Notes: generated by a model not told the origin, from the letters alone. A stretch of 64,000 nucleotides of DNA from Lysinibacillus sp. PLM2 (GCA_023168345.1 AP025689.1:3496001-3560000); one strand, 5' to 3'. Shown: positions 52,806 through 63,000, numbered from the stretch's first letter. Numbers and translations are program-made.

Positions 52806-53699
52806 CTATTTTTCGGTTTGATCTGTAAAGTATTCCACTAAATAATTTTTAAATTGCGTAGCAGCAGGGGATAAATATCTTCCACCTACCCATGCTATCC
52901 CAATCTTTCTTTCACAGATCGGTTCACTAACTCGGATTTTTTTCACATTGTATTCCTTTAACCCTTTAATATCAGGTATTAATGATACACCTAACCCTGC
53001 GCCAACGAATCCTGCAACAGTATGCATTTCTTCACCAGCAAATGTTGTATTTGTTGTCACTCCTGCTTGTTCTAGAAAATAGTCAACAATTTTTCTTAAA
53101 GCATTTCCAGGTTTAATGGATATGAATCGTTCATCTTTTATTTCCTCAAGTCGAATGGATTCTCGATTGGCAAATCGATGGGTTTTCGGTACAATGACAT
53201 ACAATTCTTCATTCCAAAGTTCTTCCCATTGTATATCAATTATTTTTGACTGAATTCTTTGAGATAAACATAAATCAATGTTTCCTTCTTCTAGCCATTT
53301 TAATAAATTGTAGGAGGAAGCCTGTGTTAAAGTGAACTTCATATTAGGGTACTTCTCCGGTATATGCGCTAATAATTCCGGTACTACTTCCATACCTAAT
53401 GAATGTATAAAACCTAATGCCACTACACCATATCCCGGTTTAACAAGTCCCCCGATTTCTTCTTTTGCTTTTTGAAACTCATTTAAAATAGTGTCCACAC
53501 TTTCTAAAAAAAGCTTTCCATAACGATTTAAACTAATTGATCTACCTTGGCGATCAAAAAGAGGCACACCAATTTCTTGCTCTATATTTGAAATTGACTT
53601 ACTCAAGGCTGGCTGTGAGATATTCAATCTTTCTGCTGCATGGGTCATATGTTGCATTTCAGCAACGACTTTAAAATATTCTAGCTGTTGAATTTCCAT
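52806..53699 (-). CDS. LysR-family transcriptional regulator
   Basis: 297 residues: N-terminal winged HTH (VVAEMQHMTHAAERLNISQP, then ALSKSISNIEQEIGVPLFDR) and a C-terminal periplasmic-binding-like effector domain (about 90-295). The sequence style is that of the Bacillus YwbI/GltC-type group. It is divergent from the esterase gene 160 bp away, which is a usual target arrangement. Start ATG after AAAGAGGT. Effector unknown. Confidence 0.92.
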   Translation of the reverse strand: MEIQQLEYFKVVAEMQHMTHAAERLNISQPALSKSISNIEQEIGVPLFDRQGRSISLNRYGKLFLESVDTILNEFQKAKEEIGGLVKPGYGVVALGFIHSLGMEVVPELLAHIPEKYPNMKFTLTQASSYNLLKWLEEGNIDLCLSQRIQSKIIDIQWEELWNEELYVIVPKTHRFANRESIRLEEIKDERFISIKPGNALRKIVDYFLEQAGVTTNTTFAGEEMHTVAGFVGAGLGVSLIPDIKGLKEYNVKKIRVSEPICERKIGIAWVGGRYLSPAATQFKNYLVEYFTDQTEK

Positions 53700-53895
53700 G
53701 AAATTTATACCTCTTTCGATTAATAACTTTTTGGAATCATATTAATAAAAACAATAAATTGTACTTATGTATTGTTACCTCTATAATAAGCTTAAACATC
53801 AAGTTTGCATATCAAATTTCAAAATAAAAAACAACTACTTTTACAAATAGTTCATTTCTTTGTCACATCTAGGAATTAAAAGGAGTCTTATAAAA

Positions 53896-54642
53896 ATGAA
53901 AATCATCCCGCCAAAACCGTTTACAATAGAAGCAGGAAATCGTGCTGTTCTATTACTTCATGGTTTTACTGGCAACACAAACGATGTTAAAAGATTAGGT
54001 CGTTATCTATCAGAACGTAATTACACAGTTCATGCACCATTATACAAAGGACATGGTGGTGATCCTGAGACGCTTATCAAAACAGATCCAATTGAGTGGT
54101 GGAACAGTGTTTTAGAAGGTTATGATGAACTAAAACAACGTGGTTATGATGAGATTGCTGTGGCTGGCGTATCTCTAGGAGGAATTTTCTCGTTAAGACT
54201 TGGCGAAGAGCGCCCAACAAAAGCAATTGTTGCAATGAGTGCACCTGCACTAGCTAAAAGTGTAGATAGTCTACAAAGTCGAATCATCGACTACACGATA
54301 AAATATAAAAAATTATCCGGCACATATGATGAACAAAATGACAATCCAGACAAGGTTGCTCAGTATGTTCAAATGCCATCTCTTGAATATTTACAAGGTA
54401 TCATTAATGATACTAGTTCAAAATTAGATACAATCCAGACGCCCGTTCACATTTTACGCGGACTTCGTGATGATGAATATTACTGCGAAAGCGCAGATTT
54501 AATATATAACTCTGTAAAATCTCGTATTAAATCAGTTAAAAGCTTTATCAATTCTGGCCATATTTTAACTCTTGATCAAGAAAAAGAGTATGTTTTTGAA
54601 GAAGTGTATCGTTTCTTCGAAAGTTTAAAATGGAATGAGTAA
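53896..54642 (+). CDS. Carboxylesterase, Est30-like alpha/beta hydrolase
   Basis: 248 residues from ATG at 53896 (AAAGGAG upstream; an earlier in-frame ATG at 53860 has no site). Alpha/beta hydrolase with oxyanion LLHGFTGNTNDVKRL, nucleophile Ser in AGVSLGGIF, Asp in ILRGLRDDEYY and catalytic His in NSGHILTLD. Close to Geobacillus Est30-type carboxylesterases acting on short-chain esters. Divergent from a LysR gene. Confidence 0.92.
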   Translation: MKIIPPKPFTIEAGNRAVLLLHGFTGNTNDVKRLGRYLSERNYTVHAPLYKGHGGDPETLIKTDPIEWWNSVLEGYDELKQRGYDEIAVAGVSLGGIFSLRLGEERPTKAIVAMSAPALAKSVDSLQSRIIDYTIKYKKLSGTYDEQNDNPDKVAQYVQMPSLEYLQGIINDTSSKLDTIQTPVHILRGLRDDEYYCESADLIYNSVKSRIKSVKSFINSGHILTLDQEKEYVFEEVYRFFESLKWNE

Positions 54643-54768
54643 TTTTTCATTAAATTTTTATATAATTGATATAAAATTTAAAAATTTTGGCCATATTACT
54701 ATTGTATCCCCTAGCAAATTCCCCAATTTGCTATAAAATAAATGTCCTTTGTGGCATTACATCCCTAT

Positions 54769-54820
54769 AAACAAGCTACGTTTAAGATTCCCCGTCTTAA
54801 ACAGTAGCTTGTTTTATTTT
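54769..54820. terminator. Bidirectional terminator between esterase and endonuclease Q genes
   Basis: Stem AACAAGCTAC.TTTAAGA / TCTTAAA.GTAGCTTGTT, T-tracts on both strands; convergent genes. Confidence 0.88.
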
Positions 54821-55980
54821 TGTTTTAACCTTCCATAAACACCACCTCCACCAACTTCTATAGATAATTCACCTCTTCTAGCCAAATCAATTGTTTGAGC
54901 AATCTTTTGGGGTACTATTGCTTCTAGGTCGGAGACAGACGCTTTATGAAGAATATTCATTTCTGTTCCGAAGGTGTGTAATAACCGTTCAATGGTTTTT
55001 GGACCAACACCAGGGATGAAATCTAAAGGAACCTGATGTATATAGCTAGGGCGCTTTCTCCCTTTATATGCTAAATCTGATAGTTCCTGAATTCTTATTG
55101 AAACTCCTTTTATAAACTGGTTACTTCCACAAGTTGGGCATATGGTCATTTCTTTTGTAATCGGTTCACCACAATGTGCACATGCTGTTGAATGATATTT
55201 ACCAAGTAGCGGATTTAGTCCATAGTTTTCGACAATTTTTCGGTTCTCTTTTTCGTATAACGCCAATTTTATTTCGTTAAAGCTTGGTGTTTCTAATTGA
55301 ATCTTTTGATATTCTCTTGCCAATTTACCAAGGGAATGTGCATCTGAATTTGTTACGAAAGTAAATGGATCTAACTCTCTTATACTCTTTACCATTTCTG
55401 TATCCGAACTTAAACCGAGCTCAATTCCATCAATCATAGATGGATCAAACACTTCCGCTAAGCTACTAATAACACCTTTTCCATATAAGCTTTTGAATGG
55501 TGTGAACACGTGAGCAGGAATAAAAATACCTCCGAGCTCCTTTACTTTTTTTTGCAATGTAACGCCATCACAATAGATTCTTTGTGAGCTAAGCTGAATA
55601 TTTTTCAAGTTATATCCCATCCATTTCGAAAACTCAGTCATAATAGAAAGAGTTGGAAAATAAGCAAGCACATGAATAGGACCATGGCAATTTGAATCAT
55701 AAATTTCAATTTCTGAACCAGGAATTAACGTAGTTGTTTTAAACTGTAATCCACCACCATTAAGCTCTTGCATTTCCCCCTTATTAATCAATGCTTTCAT
55801 CTCTTCGATAACTTCTGGTGAATGGCAATCGATAATACCTATAATATCAAGCCCTTTTCTTGAGCTTGCTGTCTCTAAAATATTCTTTAATGTTAGATTT
55901 CTACTTCCTGTAATTTTGACCGGCTTTCCAGTTTCAGTACGACCGATATGAATATGTAAATCAGCAAAATATTGTTTCAC
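54814..55980 (-). CDS. Endonuclease Q family DNA repair nuclease
   Basis: 388 residues from GTG at 55980 (AAAGG about 12 nt upstream; a GTG at 55995 abuts the site). N-terminal PHP metallo-phosphoesterase fold with metal motifs DLHIHIGR, IIDCHS, IPAHVF and TNSDAHSLG; a zinc ribbon CAHCGEP...CPTCGS near 265-285; C-terminal helix-hairpin-helix IPGVGPKTIERLLHTFG. This matches EndoQ (YqxK-like), which nicks DNA 5' of uracil, hypoxanthine and other deaminated bases. Convergent with the esterase gene. Confidence 0.9.
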   Translation of the reverse strand: MKQYFADLHIHIGRTETGKPVKITGSRNLTLKNILETASSRKGLDIIGIIDCHSPEVIEEMKALINKGEMQELNGGGLQFKTTTLIPGSEIEIYDSNCHGPIHVLAYFPTLSIMTEFSKWMGYNLKNIQLSSQRIYCDGVTLQKKVKELGGIFIPAHVFTPFKSLYGKGVISSLAEVFDPSMIDGIELGLSSDTEMVKSIRELDPFTFVTNSDAHSLGKLAREYQKIQLETPSFNEIKLALYEKENRKIVENYGLNPLLGKYHSTACAHCGEPITKEMTICPTCGSNQFIKGVSIRIQELSDLAYKGRKRPSYIHQVPLDFIPGVGPKTIERLLHTFGTEMNILHKASVSDLEAIVPQKIAQTIDLARRGELSIEVGGGGVYGRLKQK

Positions 55981-55995
55981 GTTGATTTTCCACAC

Positions 55996-56347
55996 CTTTC
56001 ATTTGAGTAAAACTATCTAAAATTAAAGTACCCTAAAGCATCATTTTTTTTCATTAATAGTTTTAAATAGCGCTTTAAGTTTAAACTGAGGAGAAATAAA
56101 CAAAATAATCAAATAAATATTATATACTTATCAAATAGAATATTTAACATATTTGTCTTTATATTGAAAAGCTAAACTTTCTTGTCAGGTTTCTTTACTA
56201 AACTAATGAAAAGATGATCATTTTATGTATTAATGACTTATACATAGAAATTACCACACCTCAGCTTGATGTAACTTCAATTGTATTGATTCGTTTTTCT
56301 AACTAGTCATATGTAATCTTAAATTCATATAGGAAAGGATGAGCACT
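55996..56347. other. Intergenic region upstream of guaD
   Basis: 350 bp, AT-rich, no gene. I searched for purine riboswitch and PurBox motifs and found none, so guaD here seems to lack the purine controls seen at pbuG and guaA. Confidence 0.45.
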
Positions 56348-57712
56348 ATGAATAAGTATGCATTAGTTTTTCAAGGAACTGCTTTCACAAGTAAAACAAC
56401 AAAAGAAATTGAAGTTTTAAAAGATTATTTATTCTGTATTAATGAAGATGGAATGATAAGTAAATTAATATCACCAGAAAGTAATGAATATGAAGAAATA
56501 ATAAAACAATATGAGTTTAAGGATTGTTTCCATCGATTAGAAAAGGGGAAATATTTATTGCCTGGTTTTGTCGATCTACACGTACATGCCCCTCAATGGG
56601 CTCAATCAGGAACCGCGCTTGACCTTCCTCTTTATGATTGGTTAAATACTTATACTTTCCCTATTGAGTCAAAGTTTTCAGATATTGAATTCGCAGAAAA
56701 GGTTTATGATGATTTAGTTCGAACATTACTTGCTAATGGAACGACAACTGTTTTATATTTTGGGACAGTACATAAAGAAGCAAGTATTTTATTAGCTGAA
56801 ATATGTGCTAAAAAAGGACAGAGAGGGCTTGTCGGAAAAGTTGTGATGGATAATGTGGACCAATGTCCGCCTAATTATCGAGATAAAGATACCGAAACTG
56901 CTCTAAAAGAAACTGAAGAATTTATTATAGCTGTAAAGGATTTAGCCAAATCGGCAAAACAAGGAGTTTACCCTGTTGTTACTCCCCGTTTTATTCCAAG
57001 CTGTACAGACGAAGCTTTAGAAGGGTTAGGGAAATTAGCAGCAAAATACGATACTCATATTCAATCTCATTGCAGTGAAAGTGATTGGGAACACGAGTAT
57101 GTCATTAACAGATTTAATAAACATGATGCCTTTGCATTAAATGATTTTGGTTTATTACAAGATAAATCCATCATGGCTCATTGCACATTCCTTTCTGATG
57201 ATGATGCTGAACTATTTGCTAAAACTGGAACGGCTATTAGTCATTGTCCAATATCTAATGTATTCTTTTCTAATGGTGTGTTACCTGTAGCCCACCTACA
57301 TTCAAAAGGTATTGATATTGGGTTTGGAACCGATATTTCAGGTGGTTTTTCTCCAAGTCTATTTGATAATGCAAGGCAAGCGGTCATTTCTTCTAGAATG
57401 TTAGAAGAAGGTGTTAATCCAAAGCTATCTAAAGTAACAAGAGGAGTTCCTTCATCCAGAATCACTATGAATGAAGCTTTCTATTTAGCAACAGCCGGAG
57501 GTGGAGATGCTCTTAGTCTTCCAATTGGGAAAATTGAAGAAAACTTCGCATGGGATGTTCAAATCATCGATACATTAAATCCTTCTGCAAAGCTGCCACT
57601 ATTCAATGAACAATTAGATGAAGTGTTCGAAAAAATTATGTATCTCGCTAGACCTGAAAATATTTGTGAGGTTTGGGTACAGGGAAACTTAGTTCATAAA
57701 CGTAGTAAATAA
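56348..57712 (+). CDS. guaD: Guanine deaminase, amidohydrolase type
   Basis: 454 residues from ATG at 56348 (AGGAAAGG 9 nt upstream; ATG at 56339 overlaps the site). Deaminates guanine to xanthine. Amidohydrolase metal residues: PGFVDLHVHAPQW, HCSESDWEHEYV, AHCTFLSDDD and GFGTDISGG. It belongs to the large AtzA/TrzN-type guanine deaminases, unlike the short cytidine-deaminase-like GuaD of B. subtilis. Single gene. Confidence 0.92.
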   Translation: MNKYALVFQGTAFTSKTTKEIEVLKDYLFCINEDGMISKLISPESNEYEEIIKQYEFKDCFHRLEKGKYLLPGFVDLHVHAPQWAQSGTALDLPLYDWLNTYTFPIESKFSDIEFAEKVYDDLVRTLLANGTTTVLYFGTVHKEASILLAEICAKKGQRGLVGKVVMDNVDQCPPNYRDKDTETALKETEEFIIAVKDLAKSAKQGVYPVVTPRFIPSCTDEALEGLGKLAAKYDTHIQSHCSESDWEHEYVINRFNKHDAFALNDFGLLQDKSIMAHCTFLSDDDAELFAKTGTAISHCPISNVFFSNGVLPVAHLHSKGIDIGFGTDISGGFSPSLFDNARQAVISSRMLEEGVNPKLSKVTRGVPSSRITMNEAFYLATAGGGDALSLPIGKIEENFAWDVQIIDTLNPSAKLPLFNEQLDEVFEKIMYLARPENICEVWVQGNLVHKRSK

Positions 57713-57716
57713 AAGA

Positions 57717-57746
57717 AATGTCCCAATAGTACAATTTTGGGACATT
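57717..57746. terminator. Putative terminator between guaD and YusW-like gene
   Basis: Stem AATGTCCCAA / TTGGGACATT; T-tract is weak (TCTTAACTTT). Convergent genes. Confidence 0.5.
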
Positions 57747-57753
57747 CTTAACT

Positions 57754-58323
57754 TTATCTTGTGAATTTATATTCCTTTACTGTTCCTGAATCGTATCGAA
57801 CTTCTAACTCTACAGAAACGTAATCCTCCGGTAAACGGAAGGCTGCAATCACCTGACCAGCAACTTCTTCGTCTTTAGAATGTTCATTGAAACTAAACTG
57901 CTCAAAATACTGCTCTAAAGTCGTTTTTGCTTCTTCACCTGTTTGTACTATGTTATTAATTTGATCCTCGATTTCAGCTTTAACCTCATTTTGATTTATC
58001 TCATAATCAGCTTCATAGGAAATATCATTTTCATAATCGACGTCTAAATCGAAATTAGTAAAAAGATAGGGCTTGTCTCCTTCTCCGCCTCCATTATTAG
58101 CATTTGCATTTTCTTGAGCTTGATTTGTATTCCCCTGAGCTTGATTTGTATCATCCTCGTCTTGATTATCTTGATCCTGTAAAGCTCTATTACCAGTCTC
58201 CTCATCATCAGCAACATTAGGCGAAGTATTTATAGTCGTATTTGTATCTTGTTCTTCAGTATTGCATCCAAACAGTAAAATACAGAAAAACGGTACTGAG
58301 AGTATTAACTTAAATTTATTCAT
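57754..58323 (-). CDS. YusW-like lipoprotein
   Basis: 189 residues from ATG at 58323 (AAAGGAGTG upstream). Lipobox LLFGC at about residue 20. Residues 24-80 are a low-complexity Asp/Asn/Gln spacer (NQAQGNTNQAQENANANN). The C-terminal 110 residues match the YusW family layout (YLFTNFDLDVDYENDISYEA, then EQYFEQFSFN, and KEYKFTR). Function of the family is unknown. Confidence 0.8.
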   Translation of the reverse strand: MNKFKLILSVPFFCILLFGCNTEEQDTNTTINTSPNVADDEETGNRALQDQDNQDEDDTNQAQGNTNQAQENANANNGGGEGDKPYLFTNFDLDVDYENDISYEADYEINQNEVKAEIEDQINNIVQTGEEAKTTLEQYFEQFSFNEHSKDEEVAGQVIAAFRLPEDYVSVELEVRYDSGTVKEYKFTR

Positions 58324-58572
58324 TTTAGCCACTCCTTTAATACTTGTTAATCTCTCATATTTTCCCCTTAAGTTTAAATTTTATCCTTTTAAATGTTTTT
58401 GTTTTTTATGTATAAACTACACAAAAATTTACTTGAATAATATACAGCAATAACATAACCCTCCGATTTAACGCGTTGAATCGTTAAATTTTTTATTGAT
58501 TCTGAAAATAAATAACTTTATAATTACTTTACTAAGTTAATAAAATCCAACAATAGATTTGAGGAAATAGAA

Positions 58573-59610
58573 ATGAAGGACTTTTTTAGTAAAATATTAA
58601 ACGGTATGAGTATTGCTATTGTAGTTGCCCTCATTCCAAATGCGCTACTTGGTGAAATATTAAAATTGATTATTCCACACGCACCTGTATTCCAAGGATT
58701 ACTTGATGCTACCGTTATTGTTATGAGTATGTTGCCAGTTTTAACTGGGGTTTTAGTTGGAATGCAGTTTAAATTAACGCCTATCCAAACAGCTAGTGTT
58801 GGAATTGCCACTGTCGTTGGTAGTGGTGCAATTCTTAAAACGGCTGAAGGTGCTTTTACATTGAACGGTATTGGGGTAACTTTAAATGCAGGTATTACAG
58901 CTGCATTAGCTGTATTGTTTGTAAAGCTAGTTGGAGAAGGTTTAAAGGCTTATTCCATTTTACTTATCCCTATGCTTTCTGTATTAATTCCGGGTATGAT
59001 TGGTTATACCATTTTACCGTTTGTAAAAAACGGTGCAAATTATATTGGTGATGGAGTTGCATTCTTAACAACTTTACAGCCATTATTAATGGGTGCTTTA
59101 CTAGCTGTTATTTTCGGCATATTAATTATGTCTCCACTTTCCACAGTAGGTGTTGCAACTGTTATTATGTTATCTGGAATTGGTTCAGGTGCTGCCAATA
59201 TTGGAATCGTAGCCGTTGGTATGGGACTATTCTTAGCCAGCATGAAAGCAAATGCTCTCGGAACAGCTTTAGCCCATGTGTTAGGATCACCAAAAATTCA
59301 AATGCGCAACTTCTTTATGAAGCCTAAAATGGCCTTTCCAATGCTCATTTCAGCAGCTATACTTGGAGCTCTAGCAGGGTTATTAAATGTACAAGGAACA
59401 CCATACAGTGCTGGTTTTGGTTTATCAGGTCTTGTAGGTCCGCTAAATTATATAAATCTAGCTGAAGGTGGATGGACTGCACAAAACATAGCCATCATGT
59501 TGAGCATGTTCTTTATCCTACTTCTTATTCTTAACTTGTTCTTCATATATATATTTAAGAAGAAGTTGAAAATGATTAAGGATGAAGATTATAAATTAGA
59601 TTTTGATTAG
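58573..59610 (+). CDS. PTS EIIC-like membrane transporter (PTS_EIIC_2)
   Basis: 345 residues with about nine to ten hydrophobic segments (ATVIVMSMLPVLTGVLVGMQ, GAALAVIFGILIMSPLSTV) and family sequence GVLVGMQFKLTPIQTASVG and MSPLSTVGVATVI. It has no EIIB or EIIA domain and none is encoded nearby, so phosphorylation-dependent sugar import is not supported; a facilitator or non-sugar role is possible. ATG after GAGG. Confidence 0.8.
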   Translation: MKDFFSKILNGMSIAIVVALIPNALLGEILKLIIPHAPVFQGLLDATVIVMSMLPVLTGVLVGMQFKLTPIQTASVGIATVVGSGAILKTAEGAFTLNGIGVTLNAGITAALAVLFVKLVGEGLKAYSILLIPMLSVLIPGMIGYTILPFVKNGANYIGDGVAFLTTLQPLLMGALLAVIFGILIMSPLSTVGVATVIMLSGIGSGAANIGIVAVGMGLFLASMKANALGTALAHVLGSPKIQMRNFFMKPKMAFPMLISAAILGALAGLLNVQGTPYSAGFGLSGLVGPLNYINLAEGGWTAQNIAIMLSMFFILLLILNLFFIYIFKKKLKMIKDEDYKLDFD

Positions 59611-59631
59611 ACGAATTATAGAAACAAAGAC

Positions 59632-59673
59632 AACCTTCTAACAGTATTAACGATTACTGTTAGAAGGTTTTTC
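59632..59673 (+). terminator. Terminator of the PTS EIIC-like gene
   Basis: Perfect stem AACCTTCTAACAGTA / TACTGTTAGAAGGTT followed by T5. Confidence 0.9.
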
Positions 59674-59929
59674 TAATTTAATAGAATAATATGCGATTAA
59701 GACATTAGTTACTAGTTTTGAGCATTTTGTAGACTGTTTGGGCATTTATTAGTCCTTCTGAGCGGAGTAGGATGCTTAGGATCACATAAATTTACTTCGA
59801 TCACATAGGTCCATTTGAGGCACTACTTCAATTCATATGAGACTTAACTTTCAAGAGCAAGGAATTTGTTAGAATAAAATTAAACCCTTGCATTTAATTA
59901 GCAAGGGTTATTCTCGTATAAAATAATTT
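59674..59929. other. Intergenic, no gene
   Basis: No open frame. The pxpA terminator is at 59882-59910. The rest contains GATCACATA twice (59787, 59809) without evident function. Confidence 0.4.
59882..59910 (-). terminator. Terminator of the pyroglutamate operon
   Basis: Minus strand AACCCTTGC, 9-nt loop, GCAAGGGTT, then T-rich sequence. Confidence 0.8.
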
Positions 59930-60694
59930 TTATAATGCCTGAATGATAATATTGTTCTCTTTTAAAGTATGATTTACTTTTTGTGCAAATTCTACTGCTT
60001 TTATGCCATCACCGTGAATACATAATGTATCTACCTCTATCGATACTTCCTCACCAGTTGTCGCGATTACTTTTTTCTCATGAATCATCTTTAAAACCTG
60101 ATTCAATGCCTCTTCTTCAGTTTTAATTAACGAATTTTGTTCTGTCCTAGGTGTTAACTGTCCACTTCGATTATATGTACGATCAACAAACGCCTCATTT
60201 GCGCATTTTAAACCATATCTTTTTGCTACTGCTGTTAGTTGACTTCCTGATAAACCATAAAGGATTATATCTTCATCTATATTTAATACAGCTTCTACAA
60301 TTGCTTTTGAATATTGTTCATCCTTTGCTGCCATGTTATAAAGTGCACCATGTGGCTTAACATGATGAAGCTTTCCTCCACTCGCTTTAACAAAAGCATT
60401 CAACGCACCTATTTGATATAAAGTTAAATCGTAAATTTCCTCCGGATTTATATGCATATTTCTTCGGCCAAAACCTTGTAAATCAGGAAATCCAGGGTGA
60501 GCACCAATAGCAACACCAGCTTCTAATGCTTTGTTTACTGTGTTTTTTATAGTAGTTGGATCACCAGCATGAAATCCACAAGCAATATTTACAGATGAAA
60601 CATATTTCATGATTTCTTCATCATTACCTATTTTGTAATGACCGAAACTTTCACCTAAATCACTATTTAGGTCAATATATAATTGATTTTTCAT
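59930..60694 (-). CDS. pxpA: 5-oxoprolinase subunit A
   Basis: 254 residues from ATG at 60694. LamB/YcsF family: DLNSDLGESFGHYKIGND, NIACGFHAGDP and KPHGALYNMAA. Together with PxpB and PxpC, encoded directly upstream, it performs ATP-dependent cleavage of 5-oxoproline to glutamate. It overlaps pxpC by about 20 bp. Confidence 0.95.
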   Translation of the reverse strand: MKNQLYIDLNSDLGESFGHYKIGNDEEIMKYVSSVNIACGFHAGDPTTIKNTVNKALEAGVAIGAHPGFPDLQGFGRRNMHINPEEIYDLTLYQIGALNAFVKASGGKLHHVKPHGALYNMAAKDEQYSKAIVEAVLNIDEDIILYGLSGSQLTAVAKRYGLKCANEAFVDRTYNRSGQLTPRTEQNSLIKTEEEALNQVLKMIHEKKVIATTGEEVSIEVDTLCIHGDGIKAVEFAQKVNHTLKENNIIIQAL

Positions 60695-61604
60695 TTTCTT
60701 CATCCTTTTCGAATCTTACTGAATCAGTAGTATTTCCTATAGGTTGGTATTCAAATGAAATTCGATTACCGTAACGTAATTGTGCCACTTTCCATAAATC
60801 CTCTTCTACCACTTTTCCAACAGTTGGATATCCTCCGACAGTTTGAGCATCGGCCATTAAAATGATTGGTTGACCGTTTGGCGGTACTTGAATTGTGCCA
60901 AACATTGTTGGTTCAGACAGTAAATCTTTTTTAACTTTCATCCTCATTAAAGGTCCTTGAAGGTAATACCCCATACGGTCTCCATTCGTTAACTGATATT
61001 CGCTTTGAAAGAAATGATCTACGTCTTCTTCTATAAAAAACGGAAGATGATAACTTGGGGTAACTCTTACTTTAACGCAATCTGATATATTAGGTATAAA
61101 TGATTTATATAAACCTGTTCTATGTTTTAAAACATCTGGTTGGTCACTTGTTCCATAGAGAATCGTATCCTTTTTAATAACTGTACCTAAATTTGCTTTC
61201 AAATATGTTGAGGTACTATTTAGAACAGAGTTTGTATTAAAACCTCCAAGCGCCATTAGATAAGCGATTGATCCTTCAGTAGATACATTTAATTCTAAAA
61301 GGTCGTCAACATTCAAAATGAAGGTTTTCCAAGGTTCAATTGGTTTTCCGTTTACCGTTGCATTCATGTCCGCTCCAACTAATACATATTCGTGTTTTGC
61401 TAAGGACAAAAAACTTACTCCACCGTAAAAAATCTCTAAAGCTGTAGAATTTTCTTTATTACCTAAAATTTTTTTACCCAACTCAAAGGATAATTGATCC
61501 ATAGGGCCAGCTGTTGGGATTCCAAATCTTCTATAACGATATCGACCATTATCTTGAAGTGAACTAAAAACTCCTTTCTTGACCACTTTAAGTAATTGTT
61601 TCAT
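60672..61604 (-). CDS. pxpC: 5-oxoprolinase subunit C
   Basis: 310 residues from ATG at 61604 (GGAG 6 nt upstream). Family motifs GVFSSLQDNGRYRYRRFGIP, AGPMDQLSFELGKKI and the C-terminal GQPIILMADAQTVGGYPTVG. B. subtilis homologue KipA. It pairs with PxpB as the carboxyltransferase-like subunit. Confidence 0.95.
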   Translation of the reverse strand: MKQLLKVVKKGVFSSLQDNGRYRYRRFGIPTAGPMDQLSFELGKKILGNKENSTALEIFYGGVSFLSLAKHEYVLVGADMNATVNGKPIEPWKTFILNVDDLLELNVSTEGSIAYLMALGGFNTNSVLNSTSTYLKANLGTVIKKDTILYGTSDQPDVLKHRTGLYKSFIPNISDCVKVRVTPSYHLPFFIEEDVDHFFQSEYQLTNGDRMGYYLQGPLMRMKVKKDLLSEPTMFGTIQVPPNGQPIILMADAQTVGGYPTVGKVVEEDLWKVAQLRYGNRISFEYQPIGNTTDSVRFEKDEENEKSIIY

Positions 61605-61634
61605 GTTTATCTCCACTTTCTAGCCAACCATTTG

Positions 61635-62366
61635 CTAAATTTTTGTATCTATTATATTCAATATATTTTGAGGGTTTTCTTCCATACTTTCTTTAACTTT
61701 ATAGAAATCATCTATTGATATACTTTTAAATGTAATTTGATCTCCTGGTTGGAGTAAAAAAGCAGGGTCTCGATTCACATCAAATAGGTCGATAGGGGTC
61801 TTCCCGATAATGTTCCAACCGCCTGGTGACGTTACTGGGTAAATACCCGTTTGTCTTCCACCAATTCCTACGCTTCCTTTTTCAACAGATTTCCTCGGTT
61901 TATCTAATCTAGGAACAAATAATTCTTTATTCAAACCACCTAAGTATGGAAATCCTGGTAAAAAACCGATTAAATAGACTTTGTATGTTGGTTCACTATG
62001 TTTTTTAATAATTTGTTCTGTCGTTAGACCCAATTCTTCTGCTACTCTTTCGAGGTCAAAGGCAAATTGTGTATCATAGCAAACGGGTATCGTTATCTTT
62101 CTACTTATGGACGATTGTAATTGAACTTCTAATTGATTCCATTTGTTTACAATGTCTGTAAGTAATGATTGGTCTTGAGCGATTTCTTTGTTAAAGAAAA
62201 CCGTTACCATATGATAAGTAGGAACGGTTTCCACTAAATGTTTTTTATATTTATTATTTATAAACTGATCAAAAGCTTCTACATGCTGAAAAGTTTCTTC
62301 ATTTATCTCTTGTCCGAAAATAAATGAAGCAATTTTTTTGTCTTGAATAATGACGGACGGGAACAA
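61635..62366 (-). CDS. pxpB: 5-oxoprolinase subunit B
   Basis: 243 residues, TTG start (GAGGTG 7 nt upstream). Motifs YLIGFLPGFPYLGGL and GSVGIGGRQTGIYPVTSPGG mark the PxpB/KipI family. Its start is within 2 bp of the pcp stop. Confidence 0.95.
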   Translation of the reverse strand: MFPSVIIQDKKIASFIFGQEINEETFQHVEAFDQFINNKYKKHLVETVPTYHMVTVFFNKEIAQDQSLLTDIVNKWNQLEVQLQSSISRKITIPVCYDTQFAFDLERVAEELGLTTEQIIKKHSEPTYKVYLIGFLPGFPYLGGLNKELFVPRLDKPRKSVEKGSVGIGGRQTGIYPVTSPGGWNIIGKTPIDLFDVNRDPAFLLQPGDQITFKSISIDDFYKVKESMEENPQNILNIIDTKI

Positions 62367-62367
62367 A

Positions 62368-62982
62368 CTAGTTCACCTCATCAGTAATCACTTCAAGACT
62401 AATTTCAACAGCACGCTTCAAGTCTGAGTGGGACCAGCTTGGTATTTTCCCGTGTTGAATAGCTAATTCGTGTGATGCCGGAATATGGATAAAACCAGAT
62501 TTATAACTTAATTTATTTACTTTTGCATGATGAAGTGCACTATACATGACATTGTTACATAAATAAGTACCAGCTGTGTTTGAAATTTCAGCAGGGTATC
62601 CCTCTTCAATTAAGCGATTTGTTATCTTGCGAACAGGAATCGTAGGAGTATAAGCTGTATCGCCAGCTTCTTCAATGAATTCATCCTGCGGTGCATGGTT
62701 GTTGTTATCTGCATCCCCATCTTTTACATTTACTGCAATTCTTTCAGGTGTGATTTTATATCTTCCACCAGCAAGCCCTAATGAGACAACAACATCTGGA
62801 TTTATTTCATCTATTTTCTCTAGTAAAAGTTTTGCTGACTGTTCAAAATCTACAGGCAGTATCCACCCAACAATCTCATGGTTATTTATGATACTTCCCT
62901 TTAATTCTTCTACAATCTTCATCGTTGGATTTACTTTATAATCTAAAAATGGTTCAAAACCAGTTAACAATATTTTTTTCAT
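62368..62982 (-). CDS. pcp: Pyroglutamyl peptidase I
   Basis: 204 residues from ATG at 62982 (AGAGGTG upstream). Cysteine peptidase removing N-terminal pyroglutamate: LTGFEPFLDYKVNP, VSLGLAGGRYKITPERIAVN with catalytic Glu, NTAGTYLCNNVMYSALH with catalytic Cys, and GFIHIP with His. It releases 5-oxoproline for PxpABC, encoded next. Confidence 0.96.
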   Translation of the reverse strand: MKKILLTGFEPFLDYKVNPTMKIVEELKGSIINNHEIVGWILPVDFEQSAKLLLEKIDEINPDVVVSLGLAGGRYKITPERIAVNVKDGDADNNNHAPQDEFIEEAGDTAYTPTIPVRKITNRLIEEGYPAEISNTAGTYLCNNVMYSALHHAKVNKLSYKSGFIHIPASHELAIQHGKIPSWSHSDLKRAVEISLEVITDEVN

Positions 62983-63000
62983 TTTGTTCACCTCTTTAGG

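Noticed and set aside
56163-56300. Purine riboswitch upstream of guaD
   Set aside because: Fragments resembling GTTTCT and ACC occur but not the ordered set of aptamer motifs or P1 pairing.
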